Positions 9,701-18,937 of a stretch of 63,735 nucleotides of DNA are shown here, in pieces. The notes below the pieces were generated by a model that saw only the letters and a list, made by a program, of their open reading frames with translations, ran no database searches and had not been told where the DNA came from. Where the stretch lies: the NCBI GenBank assembly GCA_029265085.1, contig JAJUJY010000007.1, positions 1 through 63,735 on the forward strand. Reading direction: 5' to 3'. The position numbers were made by a program, and so were the translations under genes. The stretch's first letter is position 1, and the number at the start of each line of letters is the position of its first letter. Origin of the DNA: Chloroflexota bacterium (GTDB lineage: Bacteria; Chloroflexota; Anaerolineae; Anaerolineales; Anaerolineaceae).

Positions 9701-12700
9701 GATCATGCTGGACGAACTGTAGCAACCATAACGAATTACTCCTCATCCAACCTTCCTGGCTGGGGAGAGCCAATAGCGATCGATTTTGATGAAGACTCAA
9801 TTATTGATGCTACACTGGAAATCAATCCCGATTTTCCTGAGTTTAATCAAATTACGCGGACTAACTATGACAAAGCTGGGCAAGTATCCACTACAACACA
9901 AGCTGCCTGGCCAAACCAAAACGATTACTATCAACCAGAAGGGAGTAGTTCTGTATACAATTTAGTATCTGCAAATGAATATGATGCAACTGGAAATATC
10001 ACAAAAACAATTGCCAACTACGACGTCGATCTTGTGGATTCAGATTCAGATGGCTTTACCGTTAATGTATCTCTAAACGGTTCCCTAACCACAATCACTA
10101 TCGATCCAGATACACCTGATCGTAACCAAATTACCTGCATTAGCTACGATGCCTTGAACAGGCCGGAATTTACCCGAACAGCTTGTGTGCCAGGTCAATC
10201 AGATTACAAAAAGGCCGAAAACAATCTCTATAATATTGTGGCCTACAATATTTATGACCCCATGGGACAACAAATTGCCAGTATACGCAATTATTATGAT
10301 CCGGATGGTGACGGCGTACTGGAATTCTCAAGTCAAAACAATTTCATCACACGTAATTATTTTGACGATCTGGGACGCATTGCCTATACTGCCAATAATT
10401 TTGTTGGCAATATCGATAATCCCGCTCCCCCAATTTATAACCCTGCCATTCCTGATCGTAACTTAATAACGCGCTTTTATTACGACACAAATGGTCGCCA
10501 ATACGCCACGGTACAAAACTACTGGGAGCCAACAGAGACAATTGATGGATTATTGACACAACTCGAAATCGAAGCTGGGCTTCCAGACAAGAACCGCATA
10601 TCGCGCAGCTATTTTAATCCAAAGGGACAAGTAATCTATACAGTCCAAAACTTTGTAGGTAACTTATTGTCTTCTGATATTCCTGAATATAACAACGCAT
10701 TCCCTGATCGCAATCTTGTTTCAGAATCAGTCTATGACGCCAATGGGCAATTAATTGCCTCAATCGATCCTGGTGGAGTAATTACCCGAACCTATTTTGA
10801 TGCACTTAACCGACCATATCAGATCATTCAAAATCTGGTTGACGCAAATGCCCCCACTATTGAGGCTTTAATTAGTTCCCCAATTCCGCCATCTTTCAAT
10901 TCAGAATACCCTGATCAGAATATTAGCAACACAACCATTTATAACTCAACCGGCAACGCGATTGCTGCAATTAATAACGCTGGGGTAATTTCTCGTACAT
11001 ACTTTGATGCATTAAATCGTACAACCGCATTTGTTCAAAACCTGAGTGGCCAAACGATTGATGCAGATACTCCTCCAAATTACGACCCTACCTATCCTGA
11101 TCGCAATCTACTTACAGAGACTGAATACAACATCGCCAGAAATATTATTCGATCCACGGATCAGGAAGGAATAGTCACCCAGTTTTGTTATGACAGCCAG
11201 TTTAGAACATACAAAACTATAATAAATCCCACCGTTGATAACCCATGCCTTGAGTATTCAAGCAATTCGCCAACTGATTATGATCAGACAACACGGACAA
11301 CTTACGATTTGTCAGGAAATAGGCTTTCAGCCATTGATCCTACTGGTAAGGTAACCGAATATGGTTATGACAATTTAGGCCGGTTGACCAGCAAGATTGA
11401 TATGCTCCATAATATCACGCGCTACAATTATGACACGGCTGGAAATCAAATTGACTTAATTAATGCCAATCAGGTAACCACACATTACGAATATGATGGT
11501 TTTGGCCATCTAACAGCAGTAATTGAAAATTACCAGCCAAACATAAATCCAACACAAGATATTAATGTTCGTACCGAGTACCGCTACGATGCGGCAGGTA
11601 ATCTTATCTACATTTTGAATGGGCTAGGACATTACACATATTTTTCCTATGATGCATTAGGACGTCTTTTAAGTGAGGAAGATGCACTAGGCAACATAAC
11701 CACTTACCAATATGATAAAGCCGGCAATCATATCAGTTTGACCGATGGCAACAGTACAACAACAAATTACATTTATGATGACCTTAATCGGTTAATTGGA
11801 ATCGATTATCCTGCCCCAGATGCTGATGTGAGTTTTTCGTATAATTCAATAGGCTCCCGTAAAACAATGGAAGATGGGGTAGGCATAACCACATGGAACT
11901 ATGATGAAATTGGACGCCAAATATCAATTCAGGACCCATATAATCAAACCGTTGAGTTTGGGTACAATGCTACGGGTAAGCGAACTAGCCTGGTTTACCC
12001 AACCAACCAAACGGTAAACTATGAGTACGATTCTGCCAACCGCCTAACCAGAGTTACAGATTGGGCAGGATTATCGACCGAATACATCTATGATACGGCA
12101 AATCGCTTGACAGGAATGCTACTGCCAAATGGCATCCAGGCATCATACCAATATGACGATGCAGGCAGGTTAGAAGACATTGCCTATGTAAAAGATCAAA
12201 ACTTAATTTCGCAGTACCAATACGCCCTTGATCCAATTGGTAACCGAACACACGTTAAAGAGAGCACACAATTACGAGGTCGCCCACTACCAGTTGTGGA
12301 AGTAACGGTCACTGACACGGCAGGACAACCCATCGAAGGAGTTACGGTAATTGCTGTAGATGGAAATATTGAAACAAGTTTCACAGCAATCACCGATAAT
12401 AATGGCATTGCTAGATTGAGTATAGAAACCCCAGGGAGCTATCGGTTCCAAGTCAACCATAATGGAGGAAGTTTCTATAGCCGTGATGTTGATCACTGTC
12501 TGGTACCTGGTTGTACATACGCTTTCATTCGCCTACCACGCCTCACCGGCACGATAATTACAGCCTCCGGTGACCCTGCACCCGGTATGGAAGTTATCGT
12601 ATATTCAGACACTGGCCCAACAGATATTCAAGGTATCACCAATATGGATGGCCAAGTGACCTTACTTGTTCCGGATGGATGTTATCGTCTTCATACGGAA

Positions 12701-15367
12701 AAAATTGGCTTCCGAGCATATAGTCCACGGGTGTGTACGATTCCTGGCCAGGGAGCAACCACCTTAATTAACCTGGCGGATGCCGTTCATTCTACAATAA
12801 CCGCAATGGATGATGCAGGCAATCCACAATCTAATGTACCTATCTATTTTTACGCAGGAGAAGTATATACCGGTAAGAACGGTATAACTGGAACCGATGG
12901 GAAATTAACCATTGATCTTCCCGAAGACAAATATCGCTTTGCCCCAGCTGCACCAGGGGATACTCTTCCTCCAGAAACCCAGATCACCGTAAACGTGCAA
13001 GGAACCAATGGTGAAAACCGCGTTGGAGCAAAAGTATATGCATTAAGTGGCTCAGACACAAACGAATATAAGATCTTCACTGGCCGCATTAGTACAACGG
13101 ACGCCAATGGACAGGCGACTTTCTCTCTGCCACAGGTTGGCAAATACCGTTTCCGAATAGAGGAAGAAAATCTGGTTTATTACAGCAGCCTTTCCAATTT
13201 GTGCGATCCGACCACATGCACATCCATATTAATAACCGCCCCAACTATGGGTGGAAATATTACGATTACCGTTTTCGACCAACTTGCTCATCCAGTTTCT
13301 GATGCAATGGTGTTTGTATACGATGGTGATCAATATACTGGATTACATGGTTTGACGGATGAAAATGGTCAAACGATTCTTACACTTCCACAAGGCAATT
13401 TCCATTTCCGAGCTGACATTAATGGAAAAAGTATTTTCAGCCAGCCAGTCAATCATTGCTCGCCTCCTTCCTGCGCTTCAGCCGAAATCAGGCCATTAGA
13501 TACCATTCCTGTAACAGTCACAGAAAATGGCGAAGGTTCACCACAACCAAATGTTACGGTATATGTCTTCTCTGGCAACACCTATGAAAATATGAAATAC
13601 GCAGGTTATAGCGGCAAAACCGACCAACAAGGTCAAGTTGCCTTCAACCTCCCACCAGGTACATATTGGTTTACTTATAAGCAAGGAAGCATGGCTATGG
13701 ATAGCGGTGAACCGGTTGCATGTGTCGTCCCTGGTTGCACCGGTTTAACAATCTCCACCTTCCAAGGCAAGGAAATTGCTTACACCTACGATCCGCTCAA
13801 CCGTCTGACACAGACAAATTATTCTGATGGGCTGTTCTTCCACTACAGCTATGACGCCGTGGGCAACCGGCTAAGTGAAACCACGCCGTTCGGAACCACC
13901 AGCTACACCTATGATGACGCCAACCGTTTAAGCAGCGTCGGAAATATTAATTACACCTGGGACAATAACGGCAATTTATTAAGCGACGGAGTTAGCAATT
14001 ACACCTTCGATGCTGCCAACCGTTTGAAAACCGTGACAACAAGTGCTGGGATTTTTAGCTATACTTATAATGGATTGGGCGATCGCCTGAGCCAGACGGC
14101 AAACGGCCTCACCACCCAATATACCCTGGACCTTGCGGGTGGGCTGACCCAGGTGCTTGCCGAAAATACCCCGCAGGGGAATGTGACAAACACGTATCTT
14201 TACGGACGGGAACGTATTGCACAAGCCAATGCAAGCGGTATGGAATACTTCTTGGGAGATGGATTGGGCAGCGTGCGCCAGATGACCAACGCCAGCGGCG
14301 GATTGACCCTCACCCGCAGCTATGAACCCTACGGCGATATCCTGGATACCTCCGGCAGCGGAGCCAGCAGTTACGGCTTCACCGGCGAATGGACGGATGC
14401 CACCGGGTTAGTCAATTTGCGAGCCAGGTATTATGCGCCATTGAATGGCCGATTTCTTACCCGGGACTCTTGGAGAGGGAATTATACTACACCCATGTCT
14501 TATAATGCTTGGCTCTACGTATACGCAAATCCTATCAATTATTTGGATCCGAGCGGTAGGTGTGCGGATGAGGATGGAGATAATATCTGCGAAGTATTTC
14601 CACCTTATTCAAATTATGCTAATTTTCTTAGAGAGTATAGGAAGAATTACAAACCCGAACAAGAACCTCCTTTCATCTATTGGAAAACAAACACTTACGC
14701 CGAAAAAATAGCTAAAAATAAGGCTCCAATTTTTAACGGGGAAGAGTTTGAAATGGACAATGAACAAGCTCAATTTCACATTGAAGGGCACAAGTGGAAA
14801 TGTGACTACAAAAAGGATGGGAATGGAACATGGTATTGTCCAACTGAAACAATATGTAATCAAAATTTTTGTGGTCAGGTGGTAATATCTGCGCTATTGA
14901 GGGCAGCGGGTAATCATTCAATCACTGCAAAAGATGTAATTGAGGATTTGGCTCCAACACACTCCGGATGTGAAGGAACAGGTTACACGGAAATACGAGA
15001 TTTTATAAATGAGCAATATTCTGATTCTCTGTTGGCGAAATATATTTCTGGTGTATATACCTCAAGCCAACTTCCCACATTCATTAAGATTGAACTTGAG
15101 AACAATCGAGTGGTTTTTCCAGCTGTAAGCTTGATAAGTGGAAGCTATAACAGAATCGGTGCTGGGGGAGCCAGTATCGGTCATTGGGTTTTAATTACAG
15201 GAATATCCTATCAGTGGAATTACAACGATGATTTATCTGAATTGAACTGGGTAAGGGTTTTCAATCCATATGATAATCGGACCGAATATTATTGGTGGGA
15301 AGATTTTAGATCAGCTTGGCATGAAGACTCAGCTGCATACGATACCTTGACGGTGCATTTTAAGTAG
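6797..15367 (+). CDS. Giant Rhs/YD-repeat protein with a C39/papain-like protease tip
   Basis: A 2856-residue secreted protein. A signal or anchor lies at about 24-50. Residues about 110-275 look like an F5/8-type-C (discoidin) domain, with AWVIFDLGEVFSISKF. An Rhs entry domain begins near 310 (DPVNTLTGGYDYSVGDL). YD repeats run to about 1830 and include an unusual series with calcium-site-like DLDGNG segments. Six carboxypeptidase-regulatory/CnaB-like repeats (about 1831-2325) interrupt the YD region, which resumes and ends with NPINYLDPSG near 2578-2587. The last 269 residues are the variable tip: NQNFCGQ (Cys2692), GHWVLITG (His2796) and FNPYDN (Asn2823) match the Cys-His-Asn/Asp order of a C39/papain-like peptidase. 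AGGAGAG-like Shine-Dalgarno sequence precedes the ATG. A toxin or self-processing role is inferred from Rhs biology. Confidence 0.85.
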   Translation: MKFTPFARKGLNRFSSSRYERSSRFFSTFLIVIFMLSTLFGNGSAASYSKPQSESTLNKAIKENLTQNNNADKTIQTEGLLLSPEIGSLSEKIYLKKMTPPSSTENRKMFYTYEYSPAYCPSGNGYCYTSLSGYTSIKSFQNTYNVSRALAPGGDCVYGSGNYTNVLAPGDGGEAWVIFDLGEVFSISKFISWDLHHGWWWLDYSADGTTWSSFASGRTYWFDERCTSYQFDRSSSPVSVRYIRYKIKQETWVGDAYRIAWFSFLTNTPSKLHPTIQYETIQSSGTTKCGSKDPRECKIANNKSNLVAYAADPVNTLTGGYDYSVGDLAIPTAAGPMVFQRSYSSSAVGLNLYTPGIDTSLGYGWTHNQDIRLFFPQPDQVKFKAQSANQYQFTKNPDGSYTPYTGVTASLNYNPSTSQYTLIDSGQNVYIFDSGGKILSWKNEIGLAFTYTYNNGLLSRVTGPDGNRYINFSYTNGLLTSVNDHSGRSLSYSYNGNDLTTFTNELGATWNYSYDASHRLTSVSITDQNDPTRHDTLVRNLYDNNGRVVCQQEGDEYPPIVQYEVINNPIICTNIGTDVQVCRPEGGKIVKCKQANGSETVATAIAYNDDGTTTVKNGLGEISSQSYNKNTNTLYEQSDALGNTTNQQLDANLRPQTIIDPANHATHMVWSQDGTNLNSITDALNNTFSLEWDSRNSLTQITNPDNTISRFIYNTSNATDPFTGASIYNPNWDEDLLLMQVLNYKPNSTESDANLVTYYSYTSTNDAPEPPNLLRKVDPPGPDTCYLYDFLGQQIKVFENCVDMNPETGESGEDLIRQTNYDVLGRVETITDTQGKITQYKYYNLDDQVDEIIQNYDPIKAPYEEGLWNIATLYNYDSRGKVINVINNAINGDLDGNGIIEPALTLDLNQDGTPEYSLEIDPNKPGFNIISSTSYDTLDRVKESIRNAWPGKPPYYLNLYNLSTRTFYDHAGRTVATITNYSSSNLPGWGEPIAIDFDEDSIIDATLEINPDFPEFNQITRTNYDKAGQVSTTTQAAWPNQNDYYQPEGSSSVYNLVSANEYDATGNITKTIANYDVDLVDSDSDGFTVNVSLNGSLTTITIDPDTPDRNQITCISYDALNRPEFTRTACVPGQSDYKKAENNLYNIVAYNIYDPMGQQIASIRNYYDPDGDGVLEFSSQNNFITRNYFDDLGRIAYTANNFVGNIDNPAPPIYNPAIPDRNLITRFYYDTNGRQYATVQNYWEPTETIDGLLTQLEIEAGLPDKNRISRSYFNPKGQVIYTVQNFVGNLLSSDIPEYNNAFPDRNLVSESVYDANGQLIASIDPGGVITRTYFDALNRPYQIIQNLVDANAPTIEALISSPIPPSFNSEYPDQNISNTTIYNSTGNAIAAINNAGVISRTYFDALNRTTAFVQNLSGQTIDADTPPNYDPTYPDRNLLTETEYNIARNIIRSTDQEGIVTQFCYDSQFRTYKTIINPTVDNPCLEYSSNSPTDYDQTTRTTYDLSGNRLSAIDPTGKVTEYGYDNLGRLTSKIDMLHNITRYNYDTAGNQIDLINANQVTTHYEYDGFGHLTAVIENYQPNINPTQDINVRTEYRYDAAGNLIYILNGLGHYTYFSYDALGRLLSEEDALGNITTYQYDKAGNHISLTDGNSTTTNYIYDDLNRLIGIDYPAPDADVSFSYNSIGSRKTMEDGVGITTWNYDEIGRQISIQDPYNQTVEFGYNATGKRTSLVYPTNQTVNYEYDSANRLTRVTDWAGLSTEYIYDTANRLTGMLLPNGIQASYQYDDAGRLEDIAYVKDQNLISQYQYALDPIGNRTHVKESTQLRGRPLPVVEVTVTDTAGQPIEGVTVIAVDGNIETSFTAITDNNGIARLSIETPGSYRFQVNHNGGSFYSRDVDHCLVPGCTYAFIRLPRLTGTIITASGDPAPGMEVIVYSDTGPTDIQGITNMDGQVTLLVPDGCYRLHTEKIGFRAYSPRVCTIPGQGATTLINLADAVHSTITAMDDAGNPQSNVPIYFYAGEVYTGKNGITGTDGKLTIDLPEDKYRFAPAAPGDTLPPETQITVNVQGTNGENRVGAKVYALSGSDTNEYKIFTGRISTTDANGQATFSLPQVGKYRFRIEEENLVYYSSLSNLCDPTTCTSILITAPTMGGNITITVFDQLAHPVSDAMVFVYDGDQYTGLHGLTDENGQTILTLPQGNFHFRADINGKSIFSQPVNHCSPPSCASAEIRPLDTIPVTVTENGEGSPQPNVTVYVFSGNTYENMKYAGYSGKTDQQGQVAFNLPPGTYWFTYKQGSMAMDSGEPVACVVPGCTGLTISTFQGKEIAYTYDPLNRLTQTNYSDGLFFHYSYDAVGNRLSETTPFGTTSYTYDDANRLSSVGNINYTWDNNGNLLSDGVSNYTFDAANRLKTVTTSAGIFSYTYNGLGDRLSQTANGLTTQYTLDLAGGLTQVLAENTPQGNVTNTYLYGRERIAQANASGMEYFLGDGLGSVRQMTNASGGLTLTRSYEPYGDILDTSGSGASSYGFTGEWTDATGLVNLRARYYAPLNGRFLTRDSWRGNYTTPMSYNAWLYVYANPINYLDPSGRCADEDGDNICEVFPPYSNYANFLREYRKNYKPEQEPPFIYWKTNTYAEKIAKNKAPIFNGEEFEMDNEQAQFHIEGHKWKCDYKKDGNGTWYCPTETICNQNFCGQVVISALLRAAGNHSITAKDVIEDLAPTHSGCEGTGYTEIRDFINEQYSDSLLAKYISGVYTSSQLPTFIKIELENNRVVFPAVSLISGSYNRIGAGGASIGHWVLITGISYQWNYNDDLSELNWVRVFNPYDNRTEYYWWEDFRSAWHEDSAAYDTLTVHFK

Positions 15368-15403
15368 CTAGTGAAATTATTAATTTCCATGGGAGGATGA
15401 TTT

Positions 15404-16462
15404 GTGAAGCAAAAGTTGAAACTAGCCATATACCTTTTATCCTTGGTATTCTTTATACAGGGCTGTACAAAAGTAATGCAAGCAACGGTAGGCAAAATTG
15501 AGACGACTACTAGTTACACTGAAACACCAAAGACTAACCTAGTAATTGTCACTTCTGCGGTGCAAAAATCACCAACTATACAACCTACGACGATTGCTCG
15601 AAAGACAGAACTTCCAAAAGTATTAACTATTACATCCTACCCCATTTTGTCAATGGAAACTCTGAATTCAATAAAACCAGGGGAATACTTGATTTATACG
15701 TATAAAAAAGGGATGGAGATTGCATCGGTTTTAGGGCAGGACCGCCAATTATTAGCATCCATAATGGATGATTGGACAAATTTGTCTCCGAACAAACAAT
15801 TTCTGGCGTATTCAAAAGCGGGAATCCCTTACTTATATGAGATAAAAAATAATCTCGAAACAAGATTAATATTTGAGGATGGAAGTTGTATTGCCCCTGA
15901 TTGGTCTCCCGATAGTCAAACAGTAGTTTTTAGTTGTCAGGGAAATGATGGGTATGATCTAATTTTATTTTTCATGTCAGATCTGTCGCACGAAAAACTT
16001 ATTGATTGTGCATTAACAAAAGATTTTTGCCAGGTACCAAAATGGTCGCCGGATGGTAGAAAGATTGCGTATATTCGCAAGCCCGCATACTCAGGTGAGT
16101 CTGTAAGCGAAGGGTTATATATATTAAATACAGAATGTTTAGAAAAAAAGAATTGTGGCACTGGTTATGGCCCCTTCCCCTTCATGAATGCATATGCTTG
16201 GTCTCCGGATAGTAACCAGCTTGCTGGAATTTCCCATGAAGAGTTATACATTTATGAATATAAAGACAGGGAATTGTCCACAACCAATTCTCTGGGAAAG
16301 ATTGGAACAGCAGAAACAATTGTGTGGTCCCCCGATGGTAATTATTTAGGGATTAGTCCGATAGAAGGATACGCATACCGGTATTCTTTAAAGGACGGAC
16401 AGGTTGAAATTCTAAAAATACCTTCAAACGCCAGGCTACGAGGTTGGGTTATTTTTCCCTAA
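15404..16462 (+). CDS. Lipoprotein with a TolB/WD40-like beta-propeller
   Basis: The start is GTG preceded by GGGAGGATG. Residues 1-21 are a lipoprotein signal ending in FFIQGC (Cys21). After a Thr/Pro linker, propeller blades are marked by repeated DWSPDSQ, KWSPDGR, AWSPDSN and VWSPDGN motifs (four clear copies), each followed by a strand such as KIAYI or QLAGI. These are PD40/TolB-type blades. The gene follows the Rhs gene by 36 bp on the same strand, exactly where an immunity gene would sit for the protease tip. A surface lipoprotein could protect against an extracellular protease, but this family is not a known immunity family that I can name, so the role is open. Confidence 0.75.
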   Translation: MKQKLKLAIYLLSLVFFIQGCTKVMQATVGKIETTTSYTETPKTNLVIVTSAVQKSPTIQPTTIARKTELPKVLTITSYPILSMETLNSIKPGEYLIYTYKKGMEIASVLGQDRQLLASIMDDWTNLSPNKQFLAYSKAGIPYLYEIKNNLETRLIFEDGSCIAPDWSPDSQTVVFSCQGNDGYDLILFFMSDLSHEKLIDCALTKDFCQVPKWSPDGRKIAYIRKPAYSGESVSEGLYILNTECLEKKNCGTGYGPFPFMNAYAWSPDSNQLAGISHEELYIYEYKDRELSTTNSLGKIGTAETIVWSPDGNYLGISPIEGYAYRYSLKDGQVEILKIPSNARLRGWVIFP

Positions 16463-16538
16463 AAATGGTCTTTTTATGTTTCACATCTTAACAAATACGC
16501 AGGTAATGGTTATACCAAGATTAGCCCAAGACGTTGAG

Positions 16539-16577
16539 AGAAGATGGCAGATGACTATCCGGCTGTCTTCTTTTACT
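16539..16577 (+). terminator. Probable terminator after the propeller lipoprotein
   Basis: AGAAGA (16539-16544) pairs with TCTTCT (16566-16571), with an inner CAG/CTG pair, and a T-rich stretch follows. The stem is modest. Confidence 0.45.
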
Positions 16578-16697
16578 TTTGGGGGAACATTCCACGCCAT
16601 TTACTCGCCCAACAGCACCAGACGGATTTGCGCCACTAAGACCAGTCGCGATCCCGTTAAACCAAGAAATCTGATATCACACCTTATGCCACTATCT

Positions 16698-16736
16698 GAA
16701 ACACGTGTGAGACCCACAAGACCTCACACGTGTTTC
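16698..16736. repeat. Perfect 14-bp inverted repeat between convergent genes
   Basis: GAAACACGTGTGAG (16698-16711) and its exact complement CTCACACGTGTTTC (16723-16736) flank an 11-nt spacer. There is no T-run, so it is a weak terminator candidate at best. It contains CACGTG, itself a palindrome, and could be a protein-binding site or an end of the maintenance block. The rest of 16463-16769 holds no supported gene. Confidence 0.5.
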
Positions 16737-16769
16737 TTCGGGAGTGTTGATTGATAATTATTTCAATGG

Positions 16770-17006
16770 TCAATTCCCTTCTTTTCGAGTATAGCCCCTT
16801 TTTAGCTTCGCTTCTATCATCCCCAAAATAATGTCTTCGGCATCTATTAAAGACTTCACTGGCATGACTCGCCACTGCTGGAACGAAGACTTCAAGCTCC
16901 CCCAGCCATAAACGACGGCGATAACATCTACCAAAGTACGCTGAATTCCTACCGAATACCAGCGAACCATGTGCTTCTCCGGGTCAACCTTGATCAACGT
17001 CTCCAT
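16770..17006 (-). CDS. Small WGR-domain protein
   Basis: A 78-residue protein that is almost entirely one WGR-like domain: an N-terminal strand with HMVRWYSVGIQ, VVYGWGSL at the position of the WGR core, FQQWRV, then the usual end with a helix AEDIILGMIEAKLKRGY. WGR domains bind nucleic acid and occur next to PARP or MolR-type proteins; stand-alone copies occur in plasmid-like regions. The start has AGGAGG upstream. It is the last gene of the minus-strand block, 132 bp after the Replic_Relax-like gene. The specific role is unknown. Confidence 0.6.
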   Translation of the reverse strand: METLIKVDPEKHMVRWYSVGIQRTLVDVIAVVYGWGSLKSSFQQWRVMPVKSLIDAEDIILGMIEAKLKRGYTRKEGN

Positions 17007-17138
17007 TTAGTGCCTCCTAAAGTTCAAGCGGATATTCTGCTTTTCTGCGTCCGGTCTTACTCCCTATAGACTCTACCGGGTTCAAACGCCGGAAATACCT
17101 GGTTCGTACGGCTAGGGTTCAAGTGGATCGAACAAACC

Positions 17139-18413
17139 TCACCGGCGCTCCATGACCCAAATGTGGCCCTTGGAAGCCAGGGTTTCTTCCATCTCTTCGA
17201 TGTTACTGATGTAGGTGGCAAACCGCTGGCCGGACAGCGCAAAATTGATCTCACTGGCCAGCTTACGCATAAACCCGGGCTTGTCGCATATCACCCGAAT
17301 GTTTCCATGAGAAGCTGCATGGAAGTTCTGCCACTTCTGGATGCGCGTCTGCGTGTCCTTGTTGGCTTCACGCTCCACCTCGATATACACCAACTCCCCG
17401 GTGGAAATATCCCTGGCAGTGATGTCAGGCTCAAACTTATGCCCATCGGGCAGCACCAGCACGGCAGCATCTAAAAGCACCTGGTACACCTGGTGGTCTT
17501 CGAGAAATTCCCGCACCTTCATATTCAACAGCGTATGCTCCGGGGATTTATGCCGTTTCATCAAAACATCGAATTCGCATTCCAGGGCGTTCTTCCCCGA
17601 TAACAGCCAGTACGCCTGCCTGCCTTGCTCTGTAAGGCGATACAGGTAAGGCAGCGCACCGCCTGTTTCGGATCCACGTTTTTCAAACAAATCCAGCCGC
17701 TCGATCAATCCACGTTTTTCAATGCGGTGAATAGCATCGCCAATAGCGCTATTGTCCGGCTTCACTCCCATGCGAACCGCCGCCAACTGAATGATCTTTG
17801 GCCGGCGAGAAATGCCTGTCTCGCCAATTACGGTAAGGAGTGTTGCGTCCCGATCAAACGTTGTCCGTTTCCGCCACTCGGCCATCCAGGGCGGTTCCGC
17901 CATTCCTTGCAGCACCGGCGATCCGGCTGTGTCATTACTTATGCATTTCTCTTTGTGAACTAACTGCTCGATTTGCTGTCGAACGCTGTTTTGTGCCAGC
18001 AAGCCGTGATTCTCCTGCTCTAAGGCCTCGATCCGCTGCTTTGCCCTGGCTAAGGCTTCCTGCAAAGTCTGGATTTGATTTTGCAATTCCAGGATGCACT
18101 TTTGCATCTCCGCATTCAATTCCGTCGAGGAAACCAAAGGCTTTTCCCGCAGGTGTTTTAGCAGTTCAGTCACGCGCATCTGCACGAAGCGATCGTCCAT
18201 CTGAGCGAGTGTTTTGCCGCCCTTGATCCACCCGTCAATATACCCCGGATCAAGCAGAGTTAGGAATGAAACCAGGCCGCTGTGCGCGATCGCATAAGCG
18301 TGCTGCAAGTCCTGCATCCTACCGGAATGTTCCTTTTCAATTTGATCCAGATACGCTCCAGTGAGCAAGTCCGCTTGCTGTGCCTGCTGCTGGCTCAAGG
18401 CGTCTGTAGCCAT
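17139..18413 (-). CDS. Replic_Relax-like protein: coiled coil, winged helix and nuclease-like fold
   Basis: A 424-residue protein. Residues about 85-160 form a coiled coil (LQNQIQTLQEALARAKQ). A winged-helix domain (about 190-275) has ISRRPKIIQLAAVRMGV and LYRLTEQGR. The C-terminal region contains KFEPDITARD followed by LVYIEVEREANK, which resembles the D-ExE/K core of a PD-(D/E)XK-type fold. This order is that of proteins called replication-relaxation in conjugative plasmids, so the assignment is by architecture. The start has AGGAGAA at a good distance and overlaps the upstream gene by 19 bp. No relaxase is nearby. An alternative is a plasmid transcription regulator with a nuclease-derived domain. 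Confidence 0.55.
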   Translation of the reverse strand: MATDALSQQQAQQADLLTGAYLDQIEKEHSGRMQDLQHAYAIAHSGLVSFLTLLDPGYIDGWIKGGKTLAQMDDRFVQMRVTELLKHLREKPLVSSTELNAEMQKCILELQNQIQTLQEALARAKQRIEALEQENHGLLAQNSVRQQIEQLVHKEKCISNDTAGSPVLQGMAEPPWMAEWRKRTTFDRDATLLTVIGETGISRRPKIIQLAAVRMGVKPDNSAIGDAIHRIEKRGLIERLDLFEKRGSETGGALPYLYRLTEQGRQAYWLLSGKNALECEFDVLMKRHKSPEHTLLNMKVREFLEDHQVYQVLLDAAVLVLPDGHKFEPDITARDISTGELVYIEVEREANKDTQTRIQKWQNFHAASHGNIRVICDKPGFMRKLASEINFALSGQRFATYISNIEEMEETLASKGHIWVMERR

Positions 18414-18937
18414 TGATTCTCCTGTAATACGCTCATTGCGTTTCTGGACTGCTCCAGCTTTTCCTCAATGGCCGCTCGGGTAACTTCTTCCGGTGCGCCC
18501 ACCCAGCGCACGGTCAGCCGCGCCGCATCCAGATAATCCAATCCTGTTTCAGAGAGCTGGTCATGGATGCCGGCTGCGGCCGCGGGAACTTTTGCCTGGT
18601 CAATCTTCTTCGCCAGGCTTACCGCCCGCTGGAGTATTTGCTGAGCCTGCCTGGAACGTGTAAACAAATCACCCGATGACTGTTCACCTAATACGCCGGT
18701 GATCTCTGAATCAAGCAGCGTCATCTGTTCCAGCCAGGATCGCGCCGAGCGGCGATAATCCTCAAAGGCTTTTACTTCCGGCAGCAGCAAGACCGGCCTG
18801 CCGTTCTCGTCGCTCGGTGATGTAAAAGCGCCAATCGCCGCGAAAAGAATCACCGCGGCCAGCAAGATGATGCCAATGCATTGCAGGCGCTCTTCCGAAA
18901 TTTCGTTTTCCCGGTTATCGCACGTTGACATAATCAT
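18395..18937 (-). CDS. Membrane-anchored protein of unknown function
   Basis: A 180-residue protein with a short charged cytoplasmic start, one hydrophobic segment at about 20-40, and a predicted all-helical extracytoplasmic part. No family is recognised. It overlaps both neighbours (SSB-like gene by 23 bp, Replic_Relax-like gene by 19 bp), so it belongs to the operon. An in-frame ATG two codons downstream (18931) is an equally good start. Confidence 0.55.
   Translation of the reverse strand: MIMSTCDNRENEISEERLQCIGIILLAAVILFAAIGAFTSPSDENGRPVLLLPEVKAFEDYRRSARSWLEQMTLLDSEITGVLGEQSSGDLFTRSRQAQQILQRAVSLAKKIDQAKVPAAAAGIHDQLSETGLDYLDAARLTVRWVGAPEEVTRAAIEEKLEQSRNAMSVLQENQWLQTP

Noticed and set aside
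16476..16754. 92-codon plus-strand frame after the propeller lipoprotein
   Set aside because: It spans a hairpin and the perfect inverted repeat, has no ribosome site and no protein-like pattern.
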